From Hoeflea sp. BRH_c9 (GTDB lineage: Bacteria > Pseudomonadota > Alphaproteobacteria > Rhizobiales > Rhizobiaceae): 64,000 nucleotides of DNA. The notes below the pieces were generated by a model. The model was not told where the DNA came from. It worked only from the letters and a program-made list of their open reading frames with translations, and made no database searches. A program made the translations under genes and the position numbers. The stretch is from positions 26,561 to 90,560 of the forward strand of contig LADQ01000020.1 in NCBI GenBank assembly GCA_000961635.1. Direction: 5' to 3'. Below are positions 17,653 to 26,356 of the stretch, in pieces (position 1 is the stretch's first letter; each line of letters starts with the position of its first letter).

Positions 17653-18672
17653 TTACTGCTGTGCGGTGTTGGCCGCAGACGGCAACTGCTCAATCTGACT
17701 CATCAAGTCGCGCACCCAGGGCTCGAGCTTCTCGGAGTATTCGTCGCGAACCGGCTTTGTCGCCTCGACGAAGCTCGACAGGTCTTCGACGGTGTTCACC
17801 TTGAGGCCTGCCGCCTTCATTTTTTCAAGCGCTTCTGCATCGAGCCTGGCGTAGTCGGCGTTGTTGCGGTCGATTGTCTTCTTGGCAATTTCCTCGATCA
17901 AGGTCTGCTGTTCGGGGGAAAGCGCCTCAAAGGTCGTCTTGCTCATCGTCAGCACAGCGATGTTTGCAACGACGGGAACAAGGCTCAGGTAGTCCTGTAC
18001 CTCATTGAAGCGCATCGACGAAAGCGCCGAAAGCGCATTCTCGTTGCCGTCGACCGTGCCGGTCTGGAGTGCGCCGTAAAGTTCGGCAAAGGAGGTCGAG
18101 GCAACCGAAGAACCGAGAGCTTCATAAGTGTCGATATGTGCCGCAACGCCCATGGTCCGCATTTTGATGTTCTTGAAATCTTCCGCGCCAGCAATCGGCT
18201 TGATGTTGTTCATCGGGTAGCGGAACGCTGGCGAGCCGATTCCGAGGAGCTTGAATCCGGCCGCGTCCGCCTCTTCATAAAACTTGGAAAAGTCGAGTGT
18301 GTCCAGCGCCTCCTGGATGTGAGCCGGACTGTGAAACACAAAGGGCATGTTGAACAGGTCGAACGACGGCACGAAGCTCGCCATCGCTGCGGTATGGACC
18401 CAGGTGAAATCCATCGTGCCAAGCAGCAGCGCGTCGAGCGCATCGCGTTCTCCGCCAAGTGCGCCATTGGGATGGATGTCAAGCTTCCATTTGCCGCCGC
18501 TCGCCTCCGACATCAGATCCTTCATGTAGAGCGCCGACGTGTGGTAAGGGAATTCGGGGCCGACGACATGGCCAAGCGTAAATGCCTGTTCCTTGAATTC
18601 CTGCGCTTGGGCAATTCCGAGGCTTGCGACCGCAATGGTTGTCGCTACCGCCAGATTTCTGAGAATATTCAT
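17653..18672 (-). CDS. dctP: TRAP transporter substrate-binding protein (DctP family)
   Basis: Periplasmic binding protein of about 339 residues. The signal peptide MNILRNLAVATTIAVASLGI ends near AQAQE. DctP-type blocks include GGERDALDALLLGTMDFTWV, KNIKMRTMGVAAHIDTYEALGSS and SFAELYGALQTGTVDGNENAL (the conserved ligand region). The ATG at 18672 follows GGGAGGAATACC. It precedes dctQ and dctM and probably binds a carboxylate-bearing sugar acid or related compound. Confidence 0.92.
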   Translation of the reverse strand: MNILRNLAVATTIAVASLGIAQAQEFKEQAFTLGHVVGPEFPYHTSALYMKDLMSEASGGKWKLDIHPNGALGGERDALDALLLGTMDFTWVHTAAMASFVPSFDLFNMPFVFHSPAHIQEALDTLDFSKFYEEADAAGFKLLGIGSPAFRYPMNNIKPIAGAEDFKNIKMRTMGVAAHIDTYEALGSSVASTSFAELYGALQTGTVDGNENALSALSSMRFNEVQDYLSLVPVVANIAVLTMSKTTFEALSPEQQTLIEEIAKKTIDRNNADYARLDAEALEKMKAAGLKVNTVEDLSSFVEATKPVRDEYSEKLEPWVRDLMSQIEQLPSAANTAQQ

Positions 18673-18730
18673 GGTATTCCTCCCTGGTTGAATCCGGACT
18701 TTCAATGCCGGACATGGTCAGTCCGCCCCC

Positions 18731-20206
18731 TCAGGAAAGAGAGTAGCGGACGTTCTTGAGTTGTGTGTCTTCGAGCATCGCCTCGACGCCGCGTTCCTTG
18801 CCGAAGCCGCTCTGCCTGAACCCTCCGAAAGGCGCGTCGACCGAGACCTTTCGACCGGTGTTGATACAGACGGTGCCGGCGGAAATCGCGCGGGCAGAGC
18901 GCATGGCGCGTGCCGCGTCCCGCGTGAACACTGCGGCCGCGAGTCCGAATTCGCTGTCGTTGGCGAGTTCGACGGCCTGACCCTCATCGCAGAAACGGAA
19001 GACGCTCTGCACCGGGCCGAAAATTTCAGCCCGCGACATCTTCATGTCACTGCGCGATTCGAGGAGCAGCGTCGGGGCGACGAAATAGCCAGCCCGCAAA
19101 TCGTCGCGGTCGGTGAGATCGCTGTAACGCCTGACGACGGCGCCCTCGCGCGCGGCAGTATCTATGCATTCCTCGATTGTTGTGCGCTGGATATCGCTGA
19201 TGACCGGGCCCATGCGGGTTTCGGGTCTGTCGGCGATACCAATCGCCACGGAGCGGAGCCGCTCCTCCAGTCGCTCGACGAAATCGTCGTGGATCCCTTC
19301 CTGGATGATCAGCCGCGTGCATGCGGCGCAAACCTGTCCAGAATTGCGGACGTTGTCGGTGAAAGCGGCTTCGACGGCGGCCTCGATGTCAGCGTCGTCG
19401 AACACCACCAGCGGCGACTTTCCACCAAGTTCAAGCGTGAGTTTCTTCATTGTCTGCGCGGCTTCCACAAAAATGCGCTTGCCGGTCAATGTGCTGCCGG
19501 TGAACGAGATCTTGGCGACGCCAGGGTGGCGCACGAGCCGCATGCCGGGAACCGCCCCGCCATAGACGATGTTGATGGTGCCGGCAGGAAGGTCTGCCGC
19601 CTGGGCGCACTCGGCAAGCAGTGCCGCCGACAGCGGCGTCACCTCGGAAGGCTTGAGCACCACCGTGTTACCCGCCGCCAGCGCCGGCGCAATCTTCAGG
19701 ATGGCGAGAAGTCCCGGATAGTTCCATGGTGTGATCAGGCCACAAACGCCGAGCGGCTCCCGCAAGGTGAAATCGGCAAGCGTCGGATCGGAGACATTTA
19801 GCGTCTCGCCACTCAGGGCAAGCAGTGTTCCCGCATAGAACTCGACCGATTCCGCCAGCCCCTCCATCTCGCCGGAGGTCAGCGCGATCGGCCGACCGAC
19901 ATCGAGCGTCTCGGCGAAAGCAAAATCGTTCACCCGTCGCCTGATCTCTGCGGCAAAGCGGTTCATCAGCCTCGAACGCTCTTTGGGCATCAGCCGGCCC
20001 CAGCCGCGATGAAATCCGTCGAGAGCCGCGGCCACCGCCAGGTCAGTATCGGATTCCGAGGCGGAACTGAACTCGGCGAGCTTGCGCCCGGTGGAGGGAT
20101 TGGTGACCGAGAAACTCGCCTCCCCCTCACTTGAGCGCTCTGTACCGCCAATATACAGAGGATAGACCGCTTCGTGCGGGGTGAAGGGTTTGGTGGTGTC
20201 TTGCAT
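18731..20206 (-). CDS. NAD(P)-dependent aldehyde dehydrogenase
   Basis: Aldehyde dehydrogenase of about 491 residues. Motifs: NTVVLKPSEVTPLSAALLAE near residue 180, ISFTGSTLTGKRI near 230, the catalytic Glu in KLTLELGGKSP near 255, the nucleophile in SGQVCAACTRL near 290, and EIFGPVQSVFRF near 385. The ATG at 20206 (MQDTTKPF) follows GAGGAAATGATC. In the operon it would oxidise the aldehyde formed by the GMC enzyme or by dehydratase products. The exact substrate is unknown. Confidence 0.92.
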   Translation of the reverse strand: MQDTTKPFTPHEAVYPLYIGGTERSSEGEASFSVTNPSTGRKLAEFSSASESDTDLAVAAALDGFHRGWGRLMPKERSRLMNRFAAEIRRRVNDFAFAETLDVGRPIALTSGEMEGLAESVEFYAGTLLALSGETLNVSDPTLADFTLREPLGVCGLITPWNYPGLLAILKIAPALAAGNTVVLKPSEVTPLSAALLAECAQAADLPAGTINIVYGGAVPGMRLVRHPGVAKISFTGSTLTGKRIFVEAAQTMKKLTLELGGKSPLVVFDDADIEAAVEAAFTDNVRNSGQVCAACTRLIIQEGIHDDFVERLEERLRSVAIGIADRPETRMGPVISDIQRTTIEECIDTAAREGAVVRRYSDLTDRDDLRAGYFVAPTLLLESRSDMKMSRAEIFGPVQSVFRFCDEGQAVELANDSEFGLAAAVFTRDAARAMRSARAISAGTVCINTGRKVSVDAPFGGFRQSGFGKERGVEAMLEDTQLKNVRYSLS

Positions 20207-20216
20207 GATCATTTCC

Positions 20217-21890
20217 TCACTCCGCCTCGTTGCGAAGCACGCCGCCACGGCTCAATGGGGTGACAAGTCTCTGGTAGAGGCCAAGCCAGCCCTGACGGCG
20301 GACATAAGTCGGTTCGCCGAGTCCAGAGAGCCGTTCATCATATTCCCCCTCGGCCAGAAGCAGATCGACGCGACGGGCCGGCAGGTCGATGCGGATGAGG
20401 TCACCGTTCCGGACGATGGCAAGAGGTCCGCCCATGGCGGCTTCCGGCATCACCTGGCCAACCACGAGCCCTCGGTTGAGGCCGGAAAGCTGGCCGTCTG
20501 TGATCAGGGCGGTCCTGCCTGCCAGCGCGCTGCCGGCCAGGGCTGCTGCAAACCATGAGGCCGAGGCGACACCCGGACCGCCTTTGACGCCCAGTCCGGA
20601 GAGCACGACGACATCACCAGCGGTGATCGTTCCGTTCTCCAGATCTGCGAACGCATCAGCCTGGGTCGCATAGACTCTTGCCGGGCCTTCGAAGCACAGC
20701 TCCGGCGCGGTCGTCGTGCCGAGCTTCATGATGGCGCCATCAGGGGCGAGACTGCCTTTGAGGACGACGAGCGATGGCCCGCGGGCGGCGGGCGCATCGA
20801 GCGTCCCGATGAACCCGGCCTCTGGCTGAAGCACGGTCTCAAGCCGCTCGCCAAGCGTGAGACCATCGACGCCGGGAGCCGTCATGTCGAGCAGCGGCGC
20901 AAGGCGCTTCATGATGGCCAGCGTGCCGCCAGCGTCATCGAGCTGCTCGATCTTGCCTGCCCCGTTCGGCTTGATTGCGCAAAGGACCGGCACACGGCCG
21001 TCGAGTTCAGAGACGATGTCGTAGACATTGACAGGAATCCCGCCTTCCTCTGCGACCGCCTGGAGATGGCGAAGCACATTGATCGATGTCGAAAGTGACA
21101 GGGCCACCGTGACAGCATTGCGAAATGCGGCGGGGGAGAGGATGGAACGGGGACGCACATCGGCCACGACAAGTTCGACAATCCTGTGACCCGCCGCGCG
21201 GGCGAGATCATACATCGCCTCGCTTTCGGCAGCGATCGGCGCTGATCCCGGCATGGTCATCCCGAGGGCTTCCGACATGATGTGCATGCTGTTGGCAGTA
21301 CCCATGCCGGCGCAAACGCCGGGACCGGCCACCGCAACCCGTGACATGCAGTCGAGATCGTCAAGCGAGATTTCGCCAGAGCCGACCTTGCCGACGCCCT
21401 CGAAAACATCCTCGATGTCGACCTGCTCACCCCTGAAGACACCGCAGGCCTGGTAGCCGCCGATGACGAGAATCGTCGGAAGGTCGAGGCGCGCGGCCGC
21501 CATAAGTTGGGCGGGCGCAGTCTTGTCACACGAGGCGAGGCAGATCATGCCGTCGAGCTGCGGACCCTCAACCGAAACCTCGATGTCATTGACCATCAGG
21601 TCGCGCGAGGGAAGGATATAGCTCCCGGCCGATCCCGCGCAATGGATGAAATCGCTCGGCGCAGTGGTCTTCACCTCGAATGGAAGGCCGCCAGCCTCGC
21701 GAACAGCATGCTTGACCGCTGCTGCAACCTTGTCGAGATGACTGAAGCAGCTCGAAAGCTCGGAAGAGGCGTTAACGATGGCGATCTTGGGCTTGTCCAT
21801 GTCAGCCTCGGGGATGCCCAGAGCGCGCCACTGCGCCTGCCGAAGCGCCCAAAGCGTGCTGCCGCGTGGAAAGTTGCTGCGCAAATTCAT
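20217..21890 (-). CDS. IlvD/Edd family dehydratase
   Basis: Iron-sulfur dehydratase of about 557 residues, from the family of dihydroxy-acid, phosphogluconate and sugar-acid dehydratases. Cluster-ligand cysteines are visible in SSELSSCFSHLDK, MICLASCDKTAPAQ and GPGVCAGMGTANSMHIM. The ATG at 21890 (MNLRSNFPRG) overlaps the FAD oxidoreductase stop as ATGA, so 78 upstream codons in the track are excluded. With TRAP uptake and two oxidoreductases, a sugar-acid dehydratase is more likely than branched-chain amino acid synthesis (inference from context). Confidence 0.9.
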   Translation of the reverse strand: MNLRSNFPRGSTLWALRQAQWRALGIPEADMDKPKIAIVNASSELSSCFSHLDKVAAAVKHAVREAGGLPFEVKTTAPSDFIHCAGSAGSYILPSRDLMVNDIEVSVEGPQLDGMICLASCDKTAPAQLMAAARLDLPTILVIGGYQACGVFRGEQVDIEDVFEGVGKVGSGEISLDDLDCMSRVAVAGPGVCAGMGTANSMHIMSEALGMTMPGSAPIAAESEAMYDLARAAGHRIVELVVADVRPRSILSPAAFRNAVTVALSLSTSINVLRHLQAVAEEGGIPVNVYDIVSELDGRVPVLCAIKPNGAGKIEQLDDAGGTLAIMKRLAPLLDMTAPGVDGLTLGERLETVLQPEAGFIGTLDAPAARGPSLVVLKGSLAPDGAIMKLGTTTAPELCFEGPARVYATQADAFADLENGTITAGDVVVLSGLGVKGGPGVASASWFAAALAGSALAGRTALITDGQLSGLNRGLVVGQVMPEAAMGGPLAIVRNGDLIRIDLPARRVDLLLAEGEYDERLSGLGEPTYVRRQGWLGLYQRLVTPLSRGGVLRNEAE

Positions 21891-23254
21891 TGAGTGGCCC
21901 CCACGCCAGGTTTCATGTTGTGCGAGTATATTTCGGGCTCTTCGAAGCCGAGATAGGCGCCTGCCGCGGAGAGCGCGTTCTGCAGCTCCGGCATGGAGAC
22001 TGCGCGCAGATCTCCCGTTCCGCGCGCCGCCATGGAGGCGGCCAGACCGGCTGCCTCGCCCAGCGCGAAGCATGTCCCGGCGACACGCAGCGAGGCCTGC
22101 GCCTCGTGGGTCGCGGAGATACACCGTCCGGCCACAACGAGGCCATCAACGCCGCGCGGCAGGAGGCTGCGGAACGGAATCTGGTAATAGGCGCCGTCCT
22201 CAAGCCAGACCCATCGCGTCGCCCTTCCCTTGCCATGTTCCTCGACGGGCCAGGCGCAACATGCGACTGCATCCTCAAAGCGCGCTGAACCCAGCGCGTC
22301 TTCGGAACGGACCGTGACGTCTCCCTGAATGCGACGGCTCTCGCGCACCCCGATCTGGGCGCCGGTATCCAGGAGCCATGCCGTCTCGAATCCCGGCACA
22401 TGCCCCCGGAACGCTTCGAGATAGGTTTGCCCCATGCGGCGGCCGTCCATCTCCGCTTGTGTCATTTCTTCCGACGACAGGGGGTCCGGAGATCGCCCAT
22501 CACGCTCCACACGGGTGATATTGAGATGAACGATGGACTCGTTGAACGCAAAGATGCCACCGGCTGTCCGCGGAAGTGAGAACCCCGCGGCCACAGCGTT
22601 CTCCAAGTAGCCATGCAGCGCGGCACGGTCCATGGCCTCGACCTTGGCCGTATCGCAACCGCCAAAACGCACCATCGTCGTCGGGAACTGTAACTCATCA
22701 AGGTCGCAGTGCCATTCCGCGCCGGCAAGAGCAGCCACTTGCCCATCGCCCGAACAGTCGATTGTGACGGCGGCCTTCGCCGCCCATCGTCCGTCGATCG
22801 ATTCGAAAACCGCGCCAGCGACCTTGCCGCCTTCGCGAAGGACATCGACCGCCAGAGAGTGAAAACGGAGGGTTAGACTTTCCTGGCGAACCATGTCGTC
22901 GGCGACAAGCTTCATCACCTCGGGGAGATACGGCAACGACGCCGTCTTCAGCCAGAGCTTGGGCGCGCCTGCTCCTCCTCGAGTACGGAGACGATCGACG
23001 ATCTCCTCCCCGATGCCGCGAACGATCAGTTGCACTTCGCCGCCGCGCACCCCGAACAGACCGCAGATACTGCCGAGCGTGACGGCGGTCATGGTGCCGC
23101 CCAGAAAGCCGTAGCGCTCAACCAGAAGTACCGACGCACCGTTGCGCGCCGCAGCCACTGCCGCAGCCAGCCCGGCCGGCCCGCCTCCGACCACCAGCAC
23201 ATCGACCTCGTGCCTGACCGGAACCGCCCTAAACTCCTGGCGAATAAAATTCAC
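21887..23254 (-). CDS. FAD-dependent oxidoreductase (FAD_oxidored family)
   Basis: Flavoprotein of 455 residues. The N-terminal Rossmann motif is VLVVGGGPAGLAAAVAAARNG, followed by ERYGFLGGTMTAVTLGSICG, diagnostic for the PF12831-type group. The C-terminal FAD segment is VAGRCISATHEAQASLRVAG. It overlaps genes on both sides by 4 bp, between the LacI regulator and the IlvD/Edd dehydratase. Members often accompany carbohydrate or sugar-acid catabolic genes. The reaction is not assignable. Confidence 0.88.
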   Translation of the reverse strand: MNFIRQEFRAVPVRHEVDVLVVGGGPAGLAAAVAAARNGASVLLVERYGFLGGTMTAVTLGSICGLFGVRGGEVQLIVRGIGEEIVDRLRTRGGAGAPKLWLKTASLPYLPEVMKLVADDMVRQESLTLRFHSLAVDVLREGGKVAGAVFESIDGRWAAKAAVTIDCSGDGQVAALAGAEWHCDLDELQFPTTMVRFGGCDTAKVEAMDRAALHGYLENAVAAGFSLPRTAGGIFAFNESIVHLNITRVERDGRSPDPLSSEEMTQAEMDGRRMGQTYLEAFRGHVPGFETAWLLDTGAQIGVRESRRIQGDVTVRSEDALGSARFEDAVACCAWPVEEHGKGRATRWVWLEDGAYYQIPFRSLLPRGVDGLVVAGRCISATHEAQASLRVAGTCFALGEAAGLAASMAARGTGDLRAVSMPELQNALSAAGAYLGFEEPEIYSHNMKPGVGATQ

Positions 23255-24288
23255 AACTGCCTCCGCGATTCATGCACGTAGGGCTTGCGTCCGGTACTTC
23301 CGCGGATCATCAGATCCACGGGATGGACGATCTGCTCCGCCTCGCGCGCAGGATTGTCGAGCCTGTCGAGCAGCAGACGTATGCCGTCCTCGACGAGAGT
23401 ACGCACTGGTTGACGCACGGTCGTCAGCGAGAGAGTCGACCAGGACGCCATCTCGACATCGTCGAACCCCACGATCCAGCACTTGTCCGGGACCGGGCAC
23501 CTCATCTCGAAGGCCGCGTCGAGCGCGCCAAGAGCCAGGAGGTCGTTGGCGCAAAACACGGCATCTGGCGCGTCGCTCAGTTCGAGCAACGACCGCATTG
23601 CCATGCGACCGCCTTCATGCGTGAACGGCACCCGGCGCAACAAGGAACTGTCTACGGACAGGCCCTCGCGGGCGAGAACGTCGAGAAAGCCCGCCTCTCG
23701 CTCGCGGATTGTCGATGCCTCGCGCACTCCAGAGACAAAGGCGATCCGACGACGCATGTGCTGGATGAAATAGTCGGCTACCTTTGCCCCGCCAGCAAAG
23801 TTGTCGCTTGAAACCTGGTCGCATTCGACGCTGTCGACGGTTCGGTTGATCAGGACGACGGGCGCGCCACTGGCAATCGCTTCCTTCAGTACTGGTGATG
23901 TATGTGTAGCGGCCGCGAAGATAACGCCGTCGACCAAGGATTGGCGGATGGCGTCGATGGCCGCAACCTCGCCGGCACCCTCCGTGTCCCAGAGCACAAT
24001 GCGTAGCCCGCTGTCAGCAGCCACTTCGTTTACCGCGCGCAGAATCTCGGTGTAGAGCGGATTGCTGAGGCGGGCGACGACGACGCCAATGACACCGATC
24101 CGGCTCGTGCGCATCGCACGCGCAAGCGCATTCGGGCTGTAGTTCAATGCGCGGGCAGCTTCGACAACACGGATCCGGACTTCGTCGCTGACATTTTCGG
24201 CACCTCTCAGCACCCGCGAGACGGTCGCCTGCGAAACTTTGGCTACTTTTGCAATGTCATGACTGGTGATCTGAGAACGCGACTTCAT
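23251..24288 (-). CDS. LacI family transcriptional regulator
   Basis: Regulator of 345 residues. The N-terminal HTH with hinge reads SHDIAKVAKVSQATVSRVLR then NVSDEVRIRVVEAARALNYS and PNALARAMRTSRIGVIGVVV, followed by a periplasmic-binding-protein-like effector domain with VGFDDVEMASWSTLSLTTVR. It is the first gene of its operon, overlaps the FAD oxidoreductase by 4 bp, and two dyads lie just upstream of its start. It is therefore probably autoregulated and represses the whole operon until the imported sugar-like effector binds. Confidence 0.93.
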   Translation of the reverse strand: MKSRSQITSHDIAKVAKVSQATVSRVLRGAENVSDEVRIRVVEAARALNYSPNALARAMRTSRIGVIGVVVARLSNPLYTEILRAVNEVAADSGLRIVLWDTEGAGEVAAIDAIRQSLVDGVIFAAATHTSPVLKEAIASGAPVVLINRTVDSVECDQVSSDNFAGGAKVADYFIQHMRRRIAFVSGVREASTIREREAGFLDVLAREGLSVDSSLLRRVPFTHEGGRMAMRSLLELSDAPDAVFCANDLLALGALDAAFEMRCPVPDKCWIVGFDDVEMASWSTLSLTTVRQPVRTLVEDGIRLLLDRLDNPAREAEQIVHPVDLMIRGSTGRKPYVHESRRQL

Positions 24289-24294
24289 GGCTGC

Positions 24295-24302
24295 CTACGT
24301 AG
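24295..24302. promoter_or_regulatory. LacI-type operator O1 (CTACGTAG)
   Basis: Perfect 8-bp palindrome CTACGTAG with a central CG step, typical of LacI-family operators, 7 bp upstream of the regulator's ATG where it would cover the ribosome-binding and early transcribed region. A second copy of the core lies 54 bp further upstream. Confidence 0.6.
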
Positions 24303-24344
24303 TTTTGTTTTAATTCAAAATCCATCTCTGTTGCCATTGCTTAA

Positions 24345-24360
24345 ATGACTACGTAATCAT
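24345..24360. promoter_or_regulatory. LacI-type operator O2 (16-bp dyad)
   Basis: ATGACTACGTAATCAT is a 16-bp dyad symmetric at seven of its eight base-pair positions, sharing the core CTACGTA with O1. The two centres are 54 bp apart, about five helical turns, allowing cooperative binding or a loop. The AT-rich DNA between them probably contains the minus-strand promoter of the lacI operon. Confidence 0.6.
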
Positions 24361-24390
24361 TGGCAAGCCTTTTCGGCAATTTTACGCAAC

Positions 24391-24528
24391 TCGTATCTGG
24401 CCCAGCGGGTGATCCTCATCGACGGTCAGGAGCTGGCCGATCTGATGATCGAACACGGCGTCGGCGTCCGCAGCTACCGCACTGTCGAATTCAAGCGGCT
24501 GGACGAGGACTTCTTCGGCGAGGAGTGA
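24391..24528 (+). pseudogene. mrr: 3' remnant of an mrr-type restriction endonuclease gene
   Basis: An open frame without a start encodes about 45 residues: SYLAQRVILIDGQELADLMI continuing to a stop after RLDEDFFGEE. This matches the C-terminal end of Mrr-family type IV restriction endonucleases (VILIDG, LADLMI, VGV, DEDFF). The N-terminal and catalytic parts are absent, and sequence upstream of about 24390 is the lacI promoter region. It marks the left edge of the accessory island, and was too short and start-less for the ORF track. Confidence 0.75.
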
Positions 24529-24543
24529 GGGGCGGCGTGTCAG

Positions 24544-24560
24544 GCGGAAATCATTTCCGC
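24544..24560. repeat. Dispersed palindrome GCGGAAATNATTTCCGC, copy 1
   Basis: GCGGAAATCATTTCCGC, a perfect dyad with one central base, lies 15 bp after the mrr remnant stop and 4 bp beyond the HNH gene stop. It is identical to copies 4 and 5. Confidence 0.75.
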
Positions 24561-24564
24561 ATCC

Positions 24565-25500
24565 TCAGCCCTTGAACACCTTCTCGCGGTGGTATTGCAG
24601 GAACTGTGAATGTGGCCGCTCGTCCGTCCGTGCCGGTACAAGCAGCCGGCACTCGGGGTTCATGAGCCGCGTGACGGTGTCGGGAACGCCACCACTGGCA
24701 ATCAGCAGGCTGTAATTGTCATCGACTGAAATCAGGCCACGATCGAACATCCAGTGCACGGTGCCGGAAAGGGCGAGCCCGTTGCGGACGCTGTCGGGCC
24801 CACCATGCGCCACCGGTCGGATGTGCGCGGCCTGGACCTCCGAGCGCCCGCCGCCATTGATCAGCTTTAGGCCGGTCACAGCACAGGTGTCCTGGTAGGC
24901 CGACTTGATGGCCACGGAAAATGCCCGGTCCCGGAACGGACGTTGCAGCACCTGGGAGACGATTCGCCGATCGACGCTGTCGATCTCGAAAGGCATCTGC
25001 GGATTGTCACCAAATCCGATGCGCGCTTCCTCTGCCGGATCCGGAGCCGGTCGTTCGCGATCCCGATTTCCTAGAACATGCGCGAAGCCGGCGGCGAGGA
25101 TCAGGTCATACTCGGCGTCCGGGATGTTTCGGACAGCGCGACCGAACGCCCCCTTGTTGGTCGAGCCGTCTTCTTTTCTCAGGCCGCTTTCATAATAGTG
25201 GTCCGCGTCCTTGAAGGGCACGGCTCGATCGAAGGGTAGGAAGTCTTCGACGAGCGCATAGAAGTGATCGGACTTCGACGGGTCCTCGATGATGTCAACG
25301 ATCCTGGCCGTGGCGAAATAGGCCTGCCTGCCTCCTGTTTTCATAAGGTCGCCGCTCGGACGCCGCGGTTCGTAGTAAACGATCCAGTCTCCACGCGCAG
25401 CCTCGACCTGGCGAAGATAAGTGCGCGGGAAATGATAGCGCTGCTCCGGAAGGTCATCATAGGTCGGATCGACCTTGGTCGTCAAAATTGCCTTCGCCAT
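24565..25500 (-). CDS. HNH endonuclease with N-terminal putative DNA-recognition domain
   Basis: A 311-residue protein. The C-terminal half carries an HNH_2-type nuclease: CAVTGLKLINGGG, then EVQAAHIRPVAHGGPDSVRN and GLALSGTVHWMFDRGLI, giving the H, N and H ligands near residues 220-250. The N-terminal half (YHFPRTYLRQVEAARGDWIV, RQAYFATARIVDIIED, ALVEDFLPFDRAVPF) resembles PUA/EVE-like folds that read modified bases; this is a pattern impression only. It may be a type IV-like restriction enzyme. It abuts an mrr remnant, suggesting replacement of one restriction gene by another. Confidence 0.8.
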   Translation of the reverse strand: MAKAILTTKVDPTYDDLPEQRYHFPRTYLRQVEAARGDWIVYYEPRRPSGDLMKTGGRQAYFATARIVDIIEDPSKSDHFYALVEDFLPFDRAVPFKDADHYYESGLRKEDGSTNKGAFGRAVRNIPDAEYDLILAAGFAHVLGNRDRERPAPDPAEEARIGFGDNPQMPFEIDSVDRRIVSQVLQRPFRDRAFSVAIKSAYQDTCAVTGLKLINGGGRSEVQAAHIRPVAHGGPDSVRNGLALSGTVHWMFDRGLISVDDNYSLLIASGGVPDTVTRLMNPECRLLVPARTDERPHSQFLQYHREKVFKG

Positions 25501-25738
25501 AGCACGCGCTCTTCCACGCAGAGAATTACTGCCGTCCCTTCTGGCTACCAGGCAGGGAGGAGTGTGGGAAGGGCGCTGATTGGTGAATGTGTGGAGCGGG
25601 GCGGCGAGTTATTACGACGATCCCATCTCGGTATTTTGGTCAAGACGCAACGAAGGCCCGCTTTTAATCAGTTTCATTCGGAAATCGAATTCCAGCTTAA
25701 CCCTGACCAGTCCCCTACGCCCTGCCCCATCAGCAAAA

Positions 25739-26356
25739 TTATGCAGTCAGCGCTTCTATCTGTTCGTTGGCATGTTCCATCACCAGACACGGCAGCCCAA
25801 GCCCTGCCGGCGGATACCAGACAGCGCCTGTTGGGAGCCCGAGGGTCTTGGGCAACCCTGGCGAGAGATTGCTGTAGTCGGTGAGTCTGGCCGTCACAGC
25901 CATGATCACTCTGTGAGCAGACCAACCGTCGAGATGAGAGTTCAATCCGACGCTATGCCCTCCTCCGCCGTAGCCAAAGAAATCATATTCGTACTTGGCC
26001 GTTGACGCATTGCCTTTCTCATCCGTTTTGCAGACGAGATAGGGCTCGAACCCCTGCATCTCTGTTTCATGGTGATGCCATCGACCGACCATGGCGATCT
26101 CCGTGAAGACCCCAAGGTCCGCTGACGTCACATCCCGGATCTCCAGCTCGTGTTCCTCGACGAACGCGTACATCGGATGATCTCCCGGAACGGGATTGTC
26201 ATTGATGCTTATTGTGATGCGGTCTCGGTCCACAATGATTGCAGCATCGCTGCCCGACAGCAAAAGCCTTGCCGTGTAGGGTATTTCGAAAGGAACTCCT
26301 GGCCGAAGGGCAGCGTCATACGCTTGTATAAATTTCTCATAATCCGCATTAATCAA
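25739..26356 (-). CDS. Hypothetical protein, paralogue of the 32619-33344 product
   Basis: An unrecognised 205-residue protein. The start is TTG at 26356 behind AAGGAGTATCGAAG; no ATG fits. The segment LLLSGSDAAIIV, then VPGDHPMYAFVEEHE and AMVGRWHHHE, aligns by eye with ILSGEDVSLSIW, APDDHPLCHFVDQHR and ALVGRWVDF of the 260-residue protein upstream of the AAA/M41 operon. The two share a domain. No signal peptide or membrane span is seen. A strongly AT-rich leader precedes it, typical of horizontally acquired defence genes. Confidence 0.65.
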   Translation of the reverse strand: MINADYEKFIQAYDAALRPGVPFEIPYTARLLLSGSDAAIIVDRDRITISINDNPVPGDHPMYAFVEEHELEIRDVTSADLGVFTEIAMVGRWHHHETEMQGFEPYLVCKTDEKGNASTAKYEYDFFGYGGGGHSVGLNSHLDGWSAHRVIMAVTARLTDYSNLSPGLPKTLGLPTGAVWYPPAGLGLPCLVMEHANEQIEALTA

